Below the pieces are notes generated by a model. The model was given only the letters and a program-made list of their open reading frames with translations, made no database searches and had not been told where the DNA came from. Below, in pieces: positions 18,399 to 27,063 of a stretch of 64,000 nucleotides of DNA. Position numbers and translations under genes: made by a program. The first letter of the stretch is position 1, and each line of letters begins with the position of its first letter. Origin of the DNA: an uncultured Idiomarina sp. (GTDB lineage Bacteria; Pseudomonadota; Gammaproteobacteria; Enterobacterales; Alteromonadaceae); contig CAMPHF010000004.1 of assembly GCA_946885915.1 (NCBI GenBank), positions 186,001 to 250,000 on the forward strand, read 5' to 3'.

Positions 18399-18854
18399 TT
18401 AGCCTCTCCCTGAATGACCAAAACCGCCCGCGCCGCGATCGCTCTCGGCAAAGGCTTCAACTACTTCGAACTCCGCCTGTACCACAGGTACAATCACCAA
18501 TTGCGCAATCCGGTCGCCCGGCTCAATGGTGAACGCGGTAGCACTGCGGTTCCAACAAGAAACTTTCAGCTCGCCTTGGTAATCGGAGTCGATTAGGCCG
18601 ACCAAGTTACCCAACACAATACCGTGTTTATGGCCAAGTCCTGAGCGCGGCAAAATATGGGCCGCTAGCCCAGGGTCAGCAATATGAATCGCGATGCCGG
18701 TGCCAATTAATACGGTTTGCCCCGGCTCGATGGTGAACGGCGCATCAAGACATGCTCGTAAATCTAGCCCAGCAGAGCCCGGCGTGGCATAGGTTGGTAA
18801 AGGAAACTCGTGACCCACCCGCGGGTCAAGCACTTGTAATGCAATGGGTTTCAT
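18399..18854 (-). CDS. dut: Deoxyuridine 5'-triphosphate nucleotidohydrolase (dUTPase)
   Basis: A 151-residue trimeric dUTPase that keeps uracil out of DNA and supplies dUMP. Five motifs are visible: [48 protein letters not shown] and the C-terminal P-loop-like [11 protein letters not shown]. It lies between coaBC and slmA. Confidence 0.95.
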   Translation of the reverse strand: MKPIALQVLDPRVGHEFPLPTYATPGSAGLDLRACLDAPFTIEPGQTVLIGTGIAIHIADPGLAAHILPRSGLGHKHGIVLGNLVGLIDSDYQGELKVSCWNRSATAFTIEPGDRIAQLVIVPVVQAEFEVVEAFAESDRGAGGFGHSGRG

Positions 18855-18873
18855 AGTCCGTCCGTTGTTGTTT

Positions 18874-20142
18874 TTATGAATGGAGTAATTCGCTCTGAAT
18901 AAGCGCTAACAGCTGCTTCGCGAGCTGGGTTTTGGCTTGTTTGGGGAGCTGCTTCGAATGTAACTGTTCGCTGCTAAGGTCGGTGCGCCAAAACACCTGC
19001 ATCGCGTTATCGTCCTGATTAAAGCCAATGCTGCTATCGCTGACATCGTTCGCCGCTATCATGTGTAAGCGCTTGCGGATTAATTTAGCTTGCGCATAGT
19101 CTGCGACTGCTTGAGTTTCGGCCGCAAATCCCACCACGATAGGTGGCTGCGGTAAAGCCGCAACTGTGGCAACAATATCTGGATTTTGAGTGAGCGTGAG
19201 TTGCAGTGCTGCATCGCCTCGCTTCTTCAGCTTTTGTGGGGCAACTTCTGCCACGCGGTAATCAGCCACTGCCGCACACCCCATAAACACATCGGCAGTG
19301 CCTATGTGCGCCATCACCGCGTCCAACATTTGGCTGGCCGACTCAATATCAATCCGCTGTACACCGGTTGGCGTCGCCAGCTGACAGGGCCCGGCAACCA
19401 AGGTGACCTGCGCGCCTAAAGCGGCAGCTTGCGCCGCTAAAGCAAAGCCCATTTTGCCGCTACTGTGGTTGCTTAAATAACGCACCGGATCGATAGCTTC
19501 TCGGGTGGGCCCGGCGGTTATCACAATATGTTTGCCGGCAAGCGTCTGTTGGTCGTGCGCCAAGGTACTTAATAATTGCTGACAGGCTGCTACTAGCTCT
19601 AGCGGTTCTAACATCCGGCCAGCACCGACATCACCACAAGCTTGGGCACCGCTACCTGTACCTAAATTATGAATACCAAATTGTTGTAGTGTGGCTAAGT
19701 TCGCTTGCACTGCCGGCGCTTGCCACATTTGTTGGTTCATGGCCGGTGCAATTGCGATGGGCGCGCTGCTGGCCAAGCATAGGGTGCTCAGTAGGTCATC
19801 AGCTAAACCATGCGCTAAGCGCGCAAGCGTGTTGGCACTGGCCGGCGCAACTAAAATTAAATTAGCCCATTTGGCCAACTCAATATGCCCCATCGCAGCT
19901 TCAGCCGCGGGGTCGAGCAGGTCATCATTCACCACATGGCCGGATACTGCCTGCAGCGTGAGTGGGGTGATAAAGGCCTTGGCACCGGTCGTCATGACTA
20001 CCCGCACGATGGCGCCACAATCGCGCAAGCGGCGCACCAGCTCCGGGGTTTTATACGCCGCAATACCGCCACTCACCCCAACTAAAATGTTACGGCCCTG
20101 CAACTGCGGATAGTGTTCAGATTGAAACGAATGTGGTTGCAT
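18874..20142 (-). CDS. coaBC: Bifunctional phosphopantothenoylcysteine decarboxylase / synthetase
   Basis: A 422-residue bifunctional enzyme for coenzyme A synthesis. The N-terminal CoaC flavoprotein half has [16 protein letters not shown], the catalytic His region near [21 protein letters not shown] and PAMNQQMW; the linker carries CGDVGAGRM with the conserved cysteine. The C-terminal CoaB half has [25 protein letters not shown] and VGFAAET. The later pathway enzyme CoaD is at 52.9 kb. Divergent from radC. Confidence 0.95.
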   Translation of the reverse strand: MQPHSFQSEHYPQLQGRNILVGVSGGIAAYKTPELVRRLRDCGAIVRVVMTTGAKAFITPLTLQAVSGHVVNDDLLDPAAEAAMGHIELAKWANLILVAPASANTLARLAHGLADDLLSTLCLASSAPIAIAPAMNQQMWQAPAVQANLATLQQFGIHNLGTGSGAQACGDVGAGRMLEPLELVAACQQLLSTLAHDQQTLAGKHIVITAGPTREAIDPVRYLSNHSSGKMGFALAAQAAALGAQVTLVAGPCQLATPTGVQRIDIESASQMLDAVMAHIGTADVFMGCAAVADYRVAEVAPQKLKKRGDAALQLTLTQNPDIVATVAALPQPPIVVGFAAETQAVADYAQAKLIRKRLHMIAANDVSDSSIGFNQDDNAMQVFWRTDLSSEQLHSKQLPKQAKTQLAKQLLALIQSELLHS

Positions 20143-20381
20143 GAGAAATCCCGCGTACCAAGGTTAATTTGAGTAAAGATACCACGATTACGGCTATTGA
20201 AGCGATAGCGAGTGCTCGCTTCGTACGATGAATTTTAGTTGTCGGATATTGCTTGCACAAGATGAAGTTTGGGGCTGACAGACAGCCACTAACGGAGTGA
20301 CTACACTGCTCGTAACTTTGCTGGTGAACGAGCTGCTATGGCTGTCGACACCGCTTATCACTCTGACTAGGGCGCGCTGTT

Positions 20382-21131
20382 ATGTCGAAATTTATGCTTA
20401 ATCCGGATCAACAACTGCAGCTCAATGCCCCCACCATACCCGTTCAGGTTACGGCTGATAGCATTAAACTGTGGCCAGCCGCCGAGCGCCCGCGGGAAAA
20501 GTTAAGTGCCAAGGGTCCCCAAGGGTTAAGCGATGCGGAATTGCTGGCGGTGCTATTTGGTACGGGGCGGCGCGGTCAGGATGTGGTGAGTTTTGCCCGA
20601 GAATTACTGAATGAGTTCGCTGGTGTTGGCGGTTTACTAGCGGCGAAACCCAGCGAGCTGCTGGCCGTGCACGGCATGGGCCCAGCGCGAGTTCAGCAAC
20701 TACAAGTGGTGATGGAGCTGGCTAAACGCTTTCTTGCTTGGCAACTCGAACGCCGCGATGGTTTCACCGAGCCGGGTATGGTGCGGGATTATTTAACCGC
20801 GCAACTTCGTCATCAGCCACGCGAAGTATTTGTCGTGTTGTTACTCGATAGCCAGCATCGGCTACTGCGCTATTGTGAGTTGTTTTACGGCACGATTAAC
20901 GCGGCTCCGGTGTATCCACGCGAAATCGTCAAGTTAGTGCTTGAACATAACGCAGCGGCGGTAATTCTGGCACACAATCACCCATCGGGAGTGGCGGAGC
21001 CGAGCCAAGCTGATCAGCGTATTACTGACCGTTTGAAGCAGGCACTCCAGATGATCGATGTCGCGCTGTTGGATCATTTTGTGATCGGTGCCGGTAAGCC
21101 GGTTTCATTCGCGGAACGTGGCTTGTTGTAA
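20382..21131 (+). CDS. radC: RadC/YicR family JAMM-domain protein
   Basis: A 249-residue protein with an N-terminal helix-hairpin-helix-like part (ERPREKLSAKGPQGLSDAELLAVLFGTG, ends given) and a C-terminal JAMM/MPN metal-binding domain with HNHPSGVAEPSQAD supplying the H-x-H and Asp ligands. The biochemical role is unresolved; the historical DNA-repair link in E. coli was not confirmed. The coaBC-radC-rpmB order is conserved. An ATG at 20394 is an alternative start. Confidence 0.9.
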   Translation: MSKFMLNPDQQLQLNAPTIPVQVTADSIKLWPAAERPREKLSAKGPQGLSDAELLAVLFGTGRRGQDVVSFARELLNEFAGVGGLLAAKPSELLAVHGMGPARVQQLQVVMELAKRFLAWQLERRDGFTEPGMVRDYLTAQLRHQPREVFVVLLLDSQHRLLRYCELFYGTINAAPVYPREIVKLVLEHNAAAVILAHNHPSGVAEPSQADQRITDRLKQALQMIDVALLDHFVIGAGKPVSFAERGLL

Positions 21132-21315
21132 GACTAAAAGGTGGCGCGGCAAGAGTGCGGGAAGAGCGCCGCAAGAGCACGGTAACAGCGCGGCGAAAAT
21201 AAAGGCGCTCGGCGGGTAATTTTTTGCAGGAGACGCTAGCGCTTTCAGTGCGGCTCTAGTATAGTACGCCACCACTGTTTAACGATCGCGATGATCAAAA
21301 AATCGACGCGATGAC

Positions 21316-21344
21316 TTGATTGCCGAGCTTATTTGCTGTATAAA
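21316..21344 (+). promoter_or_regulatory. Sigma-70 promoter of rpmB-rpmG
   Basis: TTGATT (21316-21321), 17-bp spacer, TATAAA (21339-21344), about 75 bp upstream of rpmB. A near-consensus pair at ideal spacing in the only non-coding stretch before the ribosomal genes. A weaker TATAGT lies at 21260. Confidence 0.65.
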
Positions 21345-21418
21345 ATGCGCCCTCGGATTTCAAGGCAAGGCCGCGATGGGCGACAGGCGAGCTTGAAGCA
21401 AATTTTGGAGTAAAAACG

Positions 21419-21655
21419 ATGTCACGAGTATGTCAAGTTACAGGAAAGCGTCCGGTTACAGGTAATAACCGCTCGCATGCGCGCAATGCGACCAAGCGTC
21501 GTTTCCTGCCAAACCTACAATCTCACCGTTTCTGGGTTGAATCTGAGAAGCGTTGGGTGAAGCTGCGTATTTCTACTAAAGGTATGCGCATTATTGATAA
21601 AAACGGTATCGACGCGGTGCTTGCGGATCTTCGCGGCCGTGGCGTTAAAGTGTAA
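21419..21655 (+). CDS. rpmB: 50S ribosomal protein L28
   Basis: A 78-residue ribosomal protein beginning [17 protein letters not shown], with [20 protein letters not shown] and the basic C-terminus typical of gammaproteobacterial L28. GGAG lies upstream. It is co-transcribed with rpmG 12 bp downstream. Confidence 0.97.
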   Translation: MSRVCQVTGKRPVTGNNRSHARNATKRRFLPNLQSHRFWVESEKRWVKLRISTKGMRIIDKNGIDAVLADLRGRGVKV

Positions 21656-21667
21656 GGAAGAACAATC

Positions 21668-21823
21668 ATGCGCGATAAAATTCGGTTAGTATCATCTGCT
21701 GGCACTGGTTTTTTCTACACAACAGATAAAAACAAACGCAACATGCCAGAAAAATTTGAAATCAAAAAGTTCGATCCAGTGGTTCGTAAACACGTTGTTT
21801 TCAAAGAAGCGAAAATCAAGTAA
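21668..21823 (+). CDS. rpmG: 50S ribosomal protein L33
   Basis: A 51-residue protein read directly from the sequence: [20 protein letters not shown], then [20 protein letters not shown] and [10 protein letters not shown]. This is the standard gammaproteobacterial L33 without the CxxC zinc pairs. An AAGGAAG ribosome site precedes it, and a strong terminator follows 27 bp later. Confidence 0.97.
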   Translation: MRDKIRLVSSAGTGFFYTTDKNKRNMPEKFEIKKFDPVVRKHVVFKEAKIK

Positions 21824-21850
21824 TTCGCAACTTGCATCGCATTAAAAAAA

Positions 21851-21873
21851 ACCGGCCTCGCGCCGGTTTTTTT
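21851..21873 (+). terminator. Rho-independent terminator of rpmB-rpmG
   Basis: ACCGGC (21851-21856), loop CTCGC, GCCGGT (21862-21867), then seven Ts; an A-run on the left extends the stem. A strong terminator, so the genes that follow need their own promoter. Confidence 0.9.
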
Positions 21874-21938
21874 GTGGCTAGTTGCTATTCAAATGTAAAT
21901 GCTCCTTTGGAGTCAATTCTGATTATTAATATTAAAAT

Positions 21939-21967
21939 TTGACATTGTTAAATTATCGGGGTAATGA
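21939..21967 (+). promoter_or_regulatory. Putative promoter of the cysteine-rich peptide cassette
   Basis: A perfect TTGACA (21939-21944) in AT-rich DNA, 17-bp spacer, then a weak TAATGA -10 (21962-21967). If used, it places transcription start near 21975 and favours the second ATG (22000) of the first gene. Confidence 0.35.
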
Positions 21968-21999
21968 ATTATTACATTTTTGAAGCTTTGGTAAAAAGT

Positions 22000-22194
22000 A
22001 TGAAATTATTTAAGCTGGTACTCTTTACTTTAGTTTTTCTTATGGCATCCGTGCCATCATATTCGGGTGATACGGATTCATCTGTGTGTTTGCCAACTAG
22101 ATGTATTCATTGCATCAATAACTTTTGTGTTGAATGTAATCTTGAGACAGGTAGCTGCAAACCTGTGCTGGGAAGTGGAGCAGCAGGAATCTAA
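22000..22194 (+). CDS. Small secreted cysteine-rich peptide, hypothetical
   Basis: A 64-residue product from the ATG at 22000; an ATG at 21964 would add 12 residues. Residues 1-21 form a typical signal peptide (MKLFKLVLFTLVFLMASVPS, then YSG). The mature part of about 41 residues holds six cysteines, CLPTRCIHC and CVECNLETGSC, including two CxxC pairs, and ends in a Gly-rich tail. No known family recognised. It overlaps the next gene by one base (TAATG), so the two are coupled. It could be a disulfide-bonded or metal-binding periplasmic peptide; this is inference. Confidence 0.6.
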   Translation: MKLFKLVLFTLVFLMASVPSYSGDTDSSVCLPTRCIHCINNFCVECNLETGSCKPVLGSGAAGI

Positions 22195-22649
22195 TGAAAT
22201 TATCTTTAACTCATATCATTATCGCCATAGTCGCGCTCCTTTCGTCAGCCATTGTGCACGCTAAAGTTAGCGATGTTACATTAAAAATGTCAGTGTTGAA
22301 CGAGTTTACCGCTGCACATAATTACGTCGCGACGTTTCCATCCGTCATGTATTTTGATGATCAAGGTGAGCTTGTATCAGTGATGGATTTAACACTCGAT
22401 AGCAGATTTGATGCGGATCAGCTTGTAAAAAATAGTGCTGCCAAACACGCTGGCGATACACCCGATATCCAATTAGAAGAGTTCTTTAAATCCCTCGATG
22501 TTCAGTCGCAAGCGCAAGCGCCGGCGCTTGTTTTTATCACTTTAGATTTGAATCAATGCCGTGCCTGTGCAGTGAATGAACAACTAGTGCGTGCTTGGGC
22601 CGACAGTCAGGCGCTCCACGTTTATGTCGCTCGCGTTGAATTCCGCTGA
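22194..22649 (+). CDS. Periplasmic CxxC protein, possible thioredoxin-like fold
   Basis: A 151-residue protein with a signal peptide (residues 1-23, ending VHA). It contains one CxxC (CRAC) preceded by a hydrophobic strand ALVFITLDLNQ and followed by a helix VNEQLVRAWADS. That order resembles a thioredoxin active site, but the Trp and the usual cis-Pro region are not evident, and the CxxC lies near the C-terminus. No named family is claimed. It is coupled to the upstream cysteine-rich peptide, which suggests a shared redox or disulfide role. Confidence 0.6.
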   Translation: MKLSLTHIIIAIVALLSSAIVHAKVSDVTLKMSVLNEFTAAHNYVATFPSVMYFDDQGELVSVMDLTLDSRFDADQLVKNSAAKHAGDTPDIQLEEFFKSLDVQSQAQAPALVFITLDLNQCRACAVNEQLVRAWADSQALHVYVARVEFR

Positions 22650-22653
22650 GTGC

Positions 22654-22680
22654 GTCAAAAGGCGACGTGTCAAAAGGCGA
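22654..22680 (+). repeat. Short tandem direct repeat
   Basis: GTCAAAAGGCGA occurs twice (22654-22665 and 22669-22680) with a 15-bp period, in the gap between two hypothetical genes. Probably a small local duplication. Confidence 0.6.
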
Positions 22681-22704
22681 ATAGTGAGGCAAATATAAAA
22701 TCCT

Positions 22705-23304
22705 ATGAGTCGACATAACACGCTGTTATTCATAATTATTTTTCAATTTTTGGTCATCGCATCCTTGGTTACTTATCTAGCTTTGGAACCGTGCGGTACG
22801 CAAGATGAGCGCCCAATAAATAGCACTGCGCAACTTGGCCCTTCGGACAATCTTGCAAGCCTACCTGAAGCAGTTGTTATGAATTCTGAAGACACTCATT
22901 TGGCTACTGAGGCAGCGCCTGCGGAAACAGCAATCTCAACTGAGGTTGAAGATCAACAGGAAATGCATCAGCGCGTGGCGTCAGATCTCGCCAGTACGAT
23001 TACGGAGGTCGAACAGAAATTTCAGTCGGAAGCTGTCGATCAGGATTGGGCCTATTCACAGCAACAGAATTTAATGGACTTATTTCACACCTCTGAGTCA
23101 TTGCGCGATATAGAGGTAGCTGATATCACTTGTTTAGAAAGCGTATGCAAACTTGAAGTTGCCGATTTTAGTGGTGAGCCCTTTGTCGACATGATGAAAA
23201 TTCAGCGTGAGTGGATAGCTCAGGACTGGTATCGAGAGGGTGCGCGATCTTTTATGAAGTTCGATGACGTCGAGGGGCGTCACGTTATTTATTTTGAGCG
23301 TTAG
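22705..23304 (+). CDS. Single-pass membrane protein with periplasmic domain, hypothetical
   Basis: A 199-residue protein: N-terminal hydrophobic helix (about residues 8-27), an Ala/Glu/Thr-rich low-complexity linker (about 28-85), then a compact C-terminal domain with two cysteines in DITCLESVCKLEV and a closing MMKIQREWIAQDWYREGARS. No family recognised with confidence. It follows the two secreted cysteine-containing proteins on the same strand, so the three could form one envelope-associated unit. The stop overlaps the convergent oxygenase gene by 4 bp. Confidence 0.6.
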   Translation: MSRHNTLLFIIIFQFLVIASLVTYLALEPCGTQDERPINSTAQLGPSDNLASLPEAVVMNSEDTHLATEAAPAETAISTEVEDQQEMHQRVASDLASTITEVEQKFQSEAVDQDWAYSQQQNLMDLFHTSESLRDIEVADITCLESVCKLEVADFSGEPFVDMMKIQREWIAQDWYREGARSFMKFDDVEGRHVIYFER

Positions 23305-23948
23305 CGGCTGGGGTCGACCAGTCCGCCAATGCTCGCATTCACACGAAACCAACCCGTCATACTGAAGCGGTCGCGATGGCCAAGTTCTACTTCGTGTACG
23401 AATCTGTCACTTAAAAACATCACTAATTTGCCCGCCTGCGGCAATACCCGTTCTAACACTTTGCCGCGTTCGCCGTACATTACCAATGCACCGCCATCCA
23501 GCTCGTGCCACTCGGGATTTAGATAAAACACCGTGGTTAGAATGCGATTGCTGCGGCCTTTAAAAGCATCAAGATGCTTGCGGTAAAATGCGCCCGGCGG
23601 GTAGTGAGCAAGGTGGCATTCGTAATCAAATAAGCCCATGAATAGTTCGCGATTAATATACTCGCGCAGTTCGCTCATGACCCCCAAATAAGCTGTTTCG
23701 AGCGGATTACGATGTTGTAGCCAGTAAATGCGGTCTTGCCGAACGGCGGTATTAGTGGTGTATTGATCGGCGCGTCCTACGCCTGCGAGTTGCCACTCTG
23801 GGGCAGCTAATTGTTGGGCATAGGCATACCAAGACGCGGTAGTTTGCGCATCGATAAAATCAGGTACAATGACATAACCGTTAGCCGCCAAGCTATCTAT
23901 GGCTTGGTTAAAACGGTCGTGCTGTGTCACTAGGCGTGATGCTGGCAT
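23301..23948 (-). CDS. 2-oxoglutarate/Fe(II)-dependent oxygenase (prolyl 4-hydroxylase-like)
   Basis: A 215-residue double-stranded beta-helix oxygenase. The iron-binding triad is visible as H125-x-D127 in YRKHLDAF and H185 in RFVHEVEL, with Arg194 placed to bind 2-oxoglutarate (HRDRFSMTGWF). The product resembles the SM-20/prolyl 4-hydroxylase group of bacterial 2OG oxygenases. The target is not known. The start at 23948 (MPASRL) avoids overlap with the divergent gene at 24009; the ribosome site is weak. Confidence 0.8.
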   Translation of the reverse strand: MPASRLVTQHDRFNQAIDSLAANGYVIVPDFIDAQTTASWYAYAQQLAAPEWQLAGVGRADQYTTNTAVRQDRIYWLQHRNPLETAYLGVMSELREYINRELFMGLFDYECHLAHYPPGAFYRKHLDAFKGRSNRILTTVFYLNPEWHELDGGALVMYGERGKVLERVLPQAGKLVMFLSDRFVHEVELGHRDRFSMTGWFRVNASIGGLVDPSR

Positions 23949-24008
23949 TGCGGGGACCAAAAGTGGCGGCTCCTCATGAACGATCTGGCCGCAATATAGG
24001 GGATGACG

Positions 24009-24569
24009 ATGGCAAAAGGCAATCAAAAAAAGGGTCGTTTCGGTATAAATTTAAGCCGCCAAGGTTGGAACAATATCCTGATTTACGGCATTTTGCTGTT
24101 GGTGATTTTGTTTTGGCGCGCATTTCCCGATGGGCCGCAGGCACTTCGTGATAATTTAGCCTCAACAGAGCAATCTGATGCTAACCCAGTGATTACGGCT
24201 GATGCTGAACGCGGCGAGCTCGTCGCTTTGTTCCCAACCGTAGATATTGTTGAAATTGGTACTCCGGACTTTCAACTGCAATATTCCGAAGATGGCTGGT
24301 GGATGGGGCCAACGGTGGCCAGTGACCAAGCGGCAATGACGCATTTTGTTGCGCGCTGGCAGGGCTTGCAAGTGCGCCCAACCGACCAGGCTCCGCGTGG
24401 CGAAGCCACTGAAATTCGGATCCGATTGAGTGATGGCCGCCCCGTTATTTATTTAGCGTTATACACGCGCCCCGAATTGCTGTTGCGGGTGGGTGATGAT
24501 GCCCAAGTGTATCGGGTCGAGAACATGACGTATAAGCAGTTAGTGGGCGCTAACTTACCGCGCGACTAG
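24009..24569 (+). CDS. Membrane-anchored hypothetical protein upstream of mutM
   Basis: A 186-residue protein. An AGGGG ribosome site sits six bases before the ATG at 24009; the ATG at 24003 is too close. The N-terminus is very basic (AKGNQKKGRF), followed by one transmembrane helix (about residues 23-36, ILIYGILLLVILFW) and a periplasmic domain of about 145 residues without cysteines. No family recognised. It lies 37 bp before mutM on the same strand. Confidence 0.65.
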   Translation: MAKGNQKKGRFGINLSRQGWNNILIYGILLLVILFWRAFPDGPQALRDNLASTEQSDANPVITADAERGELVALFPTVDIVEIGTPDFQLQYSEDGWWMGPTVASDQAAMTHFVARWQGLQVRPTDQAPRGEATEIRIRLSDGRPVIYLALYTRPELLLRVGDDAQVYRVENMTYKQLVGANLPRD

Positions 24570-24606
24570 CAAGCCGTAACTTATAGTTTTGAGCAGAGAA
24601 TAGTAG

Positions 24607-25422
24607 ATGCCAGAGTTACCTGAAGTTGAAGTGAGCCGGTTAGGTATTAGTCCGCATTTGGAGGGGCAAACCCTTTCCGCGATTAAGGTACATGATGCCC
24701 GGTTGCGCTGGCCCATTCCTGCCGATATTCACGCTTTAGCACCAAGCGTGATCACTAAGGTGACGCGGCGCGCTAAATATTTACTGATTCATACCACCCG
24801 CGGCATCATTCTGTTGCATTTAGGCATGTCGGGTAAGCTCCGCGTGGTGCCCGCCGACACTCAGCTAGTTAAGCATGATCATGTCGAATTAGTGCTGGGC
24901 TCGGGTCTGCATTTGCGGCTCAACGATCCGCGCCGGTTCGGCGCGGTATTACCGCTCGCCGACAGTGAGTTAAGCAGCCATCCGTTGCTGGCGTCGTTGG
25001 GACCAGAACCACTTACCGACGCTTTCAATGCTGATTATTTAGTGGCGCGTGCAGCGGGGCGCCAACAGGCCATTAAAACCTTTATTATGGATAATCATGT
25101 CGTGGTTGGGGTGGGCAACATATATGCCAATGAATCGCTGTTTAAGGCGGGCATTCATCCCAAACGGGCGGCGGGGAAGGTAAGTCGTGCGCGGTTGGCC
25201 AAGTTAGTGCCAATTATAAAAGACACCTTGGCAGCAGCTATTCGTCAAGGTGGCACCACCTTGCAAGATTTCACTCAAGTAGATGGCCAGCCTGGATATT
25301 TTAAGCAAGAACTGCAAGTTTATGGCCGTGGCGGCAAAATGTGTATGGTTTGCAAGCAACGCTTGAAAGAAATTCGGCTTGGGCAACGCACCACGGTGTA
25401 TTGTGCTAGCTGCCAGCGCTGA
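24607..25422 (+). CDS. mutM: Formamidopyrimidine-DNA glycosylase (Fpg/MutM)
   Basis: A 271-residue bifunctional glycosylase/AP lyase that removes 8-oxoguanine and formamidopyrimidines. The catalytic Pro1/Glu2 follow the initiator in MPELPEVEV; also present are HLGMSGKL, the intercalation region [26 protein letters not shown] and the C-terminal zinc finger with CMVC and CASC. Normal length and intact residues. Confidence 0.96.
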   Translation: MPELPEVEVSRLGISPHLEGQTLSAIKVHDARLRWPIPADIHALAPSVITKVTRRAKYLLIHTTRGIILLHLGMSGKLRVVPADTQLVKHDHVELVLGSGLHLRLNDPRRFGAVLPLADSELSSHPLLASLGPEPLTDAFNADYLVARAAGRQQAIKTFIMDNHVVVGVGNIYANESLFKAGIHPKRAAGKVSRARLAKLVPIIKDTLAAAIRQGGTTLQDFTQVDGQPGYFKQELQVYGRGGKMCMVCKQRLKEIRLGQRTTVYCASCQR

Positions 25423-25460
25423 TGGCTGAATGCCCACTCATGCGCAGCAATCGGAGCGCC

Positions 25461-26255
25461 TCAATGGGCGTTCGTAAACTGCACGAGCCGCTCGGTAAAA
25501 TGCTCCGGCGCCGTCATAAATGGCGCATGGCTGGTGTGCGGGATGACATGTTGTTCGGCCACTTTACCCGCCATGATAGAAGCGACCTGGCCGGCCGTCG
25601 CCACCGGCACCAGCGTATCGTGCTCACCGTAAATGCTCAGTAGTGGCATTTGTAGCTGGGGCAGCAAGGGGCGCATGTCAGTATTTGCAAGTAACGCTAA
25701 CCCACCTTTTAACGCCGTTAGATCAGGTAAGGGTTTGGTAAATACCAATTCTTTTATTTGTTTGGTGTCTGCTCGTGCCGACGGGCTTCCCATCGCTTGA
25801 ATGGCTAAAAATCGACTCACGGTTTGTTCAAAGTCGGCAGACAAATTACGCTGAAACAACTGTAACACTTTCGCACTCATGCCGGGCCACGCGGGTACGC
25901 TTTGCGGATCTTCTACAAATCTGGGCGAGCTACAAACCTGAATTAACGACTGTATACGCGTAGGTGCACTTAAAGCGATTGCGGTGGCGATCAAGCCGCC
26001 TAACGACCAGCCTAATAAGTGACAACGCTCGGGCAGTATTGGGATGAGTAAGTCAACGTAGCTGGCGAGTGATACGGGTTTGTCAGACGGCCACGGCGAC
26101 TCGCCATAACCGGGCAGATCGATACAATGAACTCGGTAATGTGGGCTTAAGTAAGACAGCAAAGGTCGCCAAATAGCGCTATTTAAGCCCCAGCCATGGA
26201 GTACGACTAAGTCAGCGCCTGCGCCTTCTTGATGTTGCCATATTTTCGCTATCAT
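25461..26255 (-). CDS. bioH: Pimeloyl-[acyl-carrier protein] methyl ester esterase BioH
   Basis: A 264-residue alpha/beta hydrolase that releases pimeloyl-ACP in biotin synthesis. Catalytic triad: Ser84 in GWSLGG, Asp213 in GEHDTLVP and His243 in HTSHAPF; the oxyanion region is LHGWGLNS. The start at 26255 gives a protein of E. coli BioH size; the longer reading begins in low-complexity sequence. It is divergent from comF, the usual gammaproteobacterial arrangement. Confidence 0.93.
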   Translation of the reverse strand: MIAKIWQHQEGAGADLVVLHGWGLNSAIWRPLLSYLSPHYRVHCIDLPGYGESPWPSDKPVSLASYVDLLIPILPERCHLLGWSLGGLIATAIALSAPTRIQSLIQVCSSPRFVEDPQSVPAWPGMSAKVLQLFQRNLSADFEQTVSRFLAIQAMGSPSARADTKQIKELVFTKPLPDLTALKGGLALLANTDMRPLLPQLQMPLLSIYGEHDTLVPVATAGQVASIMAGKVAEQHVIPHTSHAPFMTAPEHFTERLVQFTNAH

Positions 26256-26349
26256 GAAGCTTATCGACCTCTTACAGAACGCGTTAGCTGATGCACAATT
26301 CGCACCGCCACTATTTGCTCTGCCACTATCCGCACCTTTGCTGGCGCTC

Positions 26350-27057
26350 ATGGTAGCTTGGTCACAATGGTTTGCCAATCTTTGTCATTGTTGGTTATGT
26401 CGGTTACCACTTAGCGCGCCCGACATCCATTTTTGTCGCTACTGTCGCGCCCAGTTGCCTATCTTACCGGCGGTAGATCTACAACCATGGCAGATGCAAC
26501 AGCCGCCTGCTGATGGCTGTAGATATTGGTTTGCGTTGGTGCCATGGCAGTCGCCCCTGCAACACATGCTGCAAGGGTTTAAATTTAGGCAGCAGCCGGA
26601 ACTGGCCAAGGTGTTAGCACCGTTGTTGGCGATGCAGGTGATACGGGCTTATCAGCGTTTGCATCAACCCTTACCGCAGCAGTTGGTGGCGATGCCCCAA
26701 TCTAAAGCGCGTTGGTTACAGCGTGGTTACAATCAGGCGGCACTATTGTGCGATCAGCTATATGAATTGCTGCCGTTAGCTTATCAAGTGGGGCTCATGC
26801 GGCGGCTAGGTAAGCATGCTGAGCAACATAAACTACAGGCTGCGGAACGCTGGGAACATGCGCAACGTACGATGTATTGCACGGCACCGTTGGCGGGTCA
26901 GAGTATTGCGCTGGTTGATGACATTGTCACCACTGGCGCATCAATGACGGCAGCAGCACAAGCGCTCAAACGCCGAGGCGCAGGGGTGGTAGATGGTTGG
27001 GCGCTGGCTTATACCTTGCCACCAGCGCTCCAACCTCAGCTAGACGAGTCGTCCTGA
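26350..27057 (+). CDS. comF: ComF family protein (GntX-like phosphoribosyltransferase)
   Basis: A 235-residue protein from ATG 26350; an in-frame ATG at 26254 would add 32 hydrophobic residues and overlap the bioH start codon. N-terminal zinc-binding cysteines: CHCWLC and CRYC. The type I phosphoribosyltransferase PRPP loop IALVDDIVTTGAS is intact, and QRGYNQA is typical of ComF. In naturally competent bacteria ComF supports DNA uptake; in E. coli the orthologue is GntX/YhgH. The comM remnant at the left edge is the other competence-linked gene here. Confidence 0.9.
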   Translation: MVAWSQWFANLCHCWLCRLPLSAPDIHFCRYCRAQLPILPAVDLQPWQMQQPPADGCRYWFALVPWQSPLQHMLQGFKFRQQPELAKVLAPLLAMQVIRAYQRLHQPLPQQLVAMPQSKARWLQRGYNQAALLCDQLYELLPLAYQVGLMRRLGKHAEQHKLQAAERWEHAQRTMYCTAPLAGQSIALVDDIVTTGASMTAAAQALKRRGAGVVDGWALAYTLPPALQPQLDESS

Positions 27058-27063
27058 TCTGAC

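Noticed and set aside
18035..18532. 165-codon plus-strand frame across slmA and dut
   Set aside because: Antisense to two well-conserved housekeeping genes; composition is that of a mirrored frame.
20199..20225. Palindrome AGCGAG-TG-CTCGCT upstream of coaBC and radC as a possible operator
   Set aside because: Single copy, no regulator nearby and no promoter elements aligned with it.
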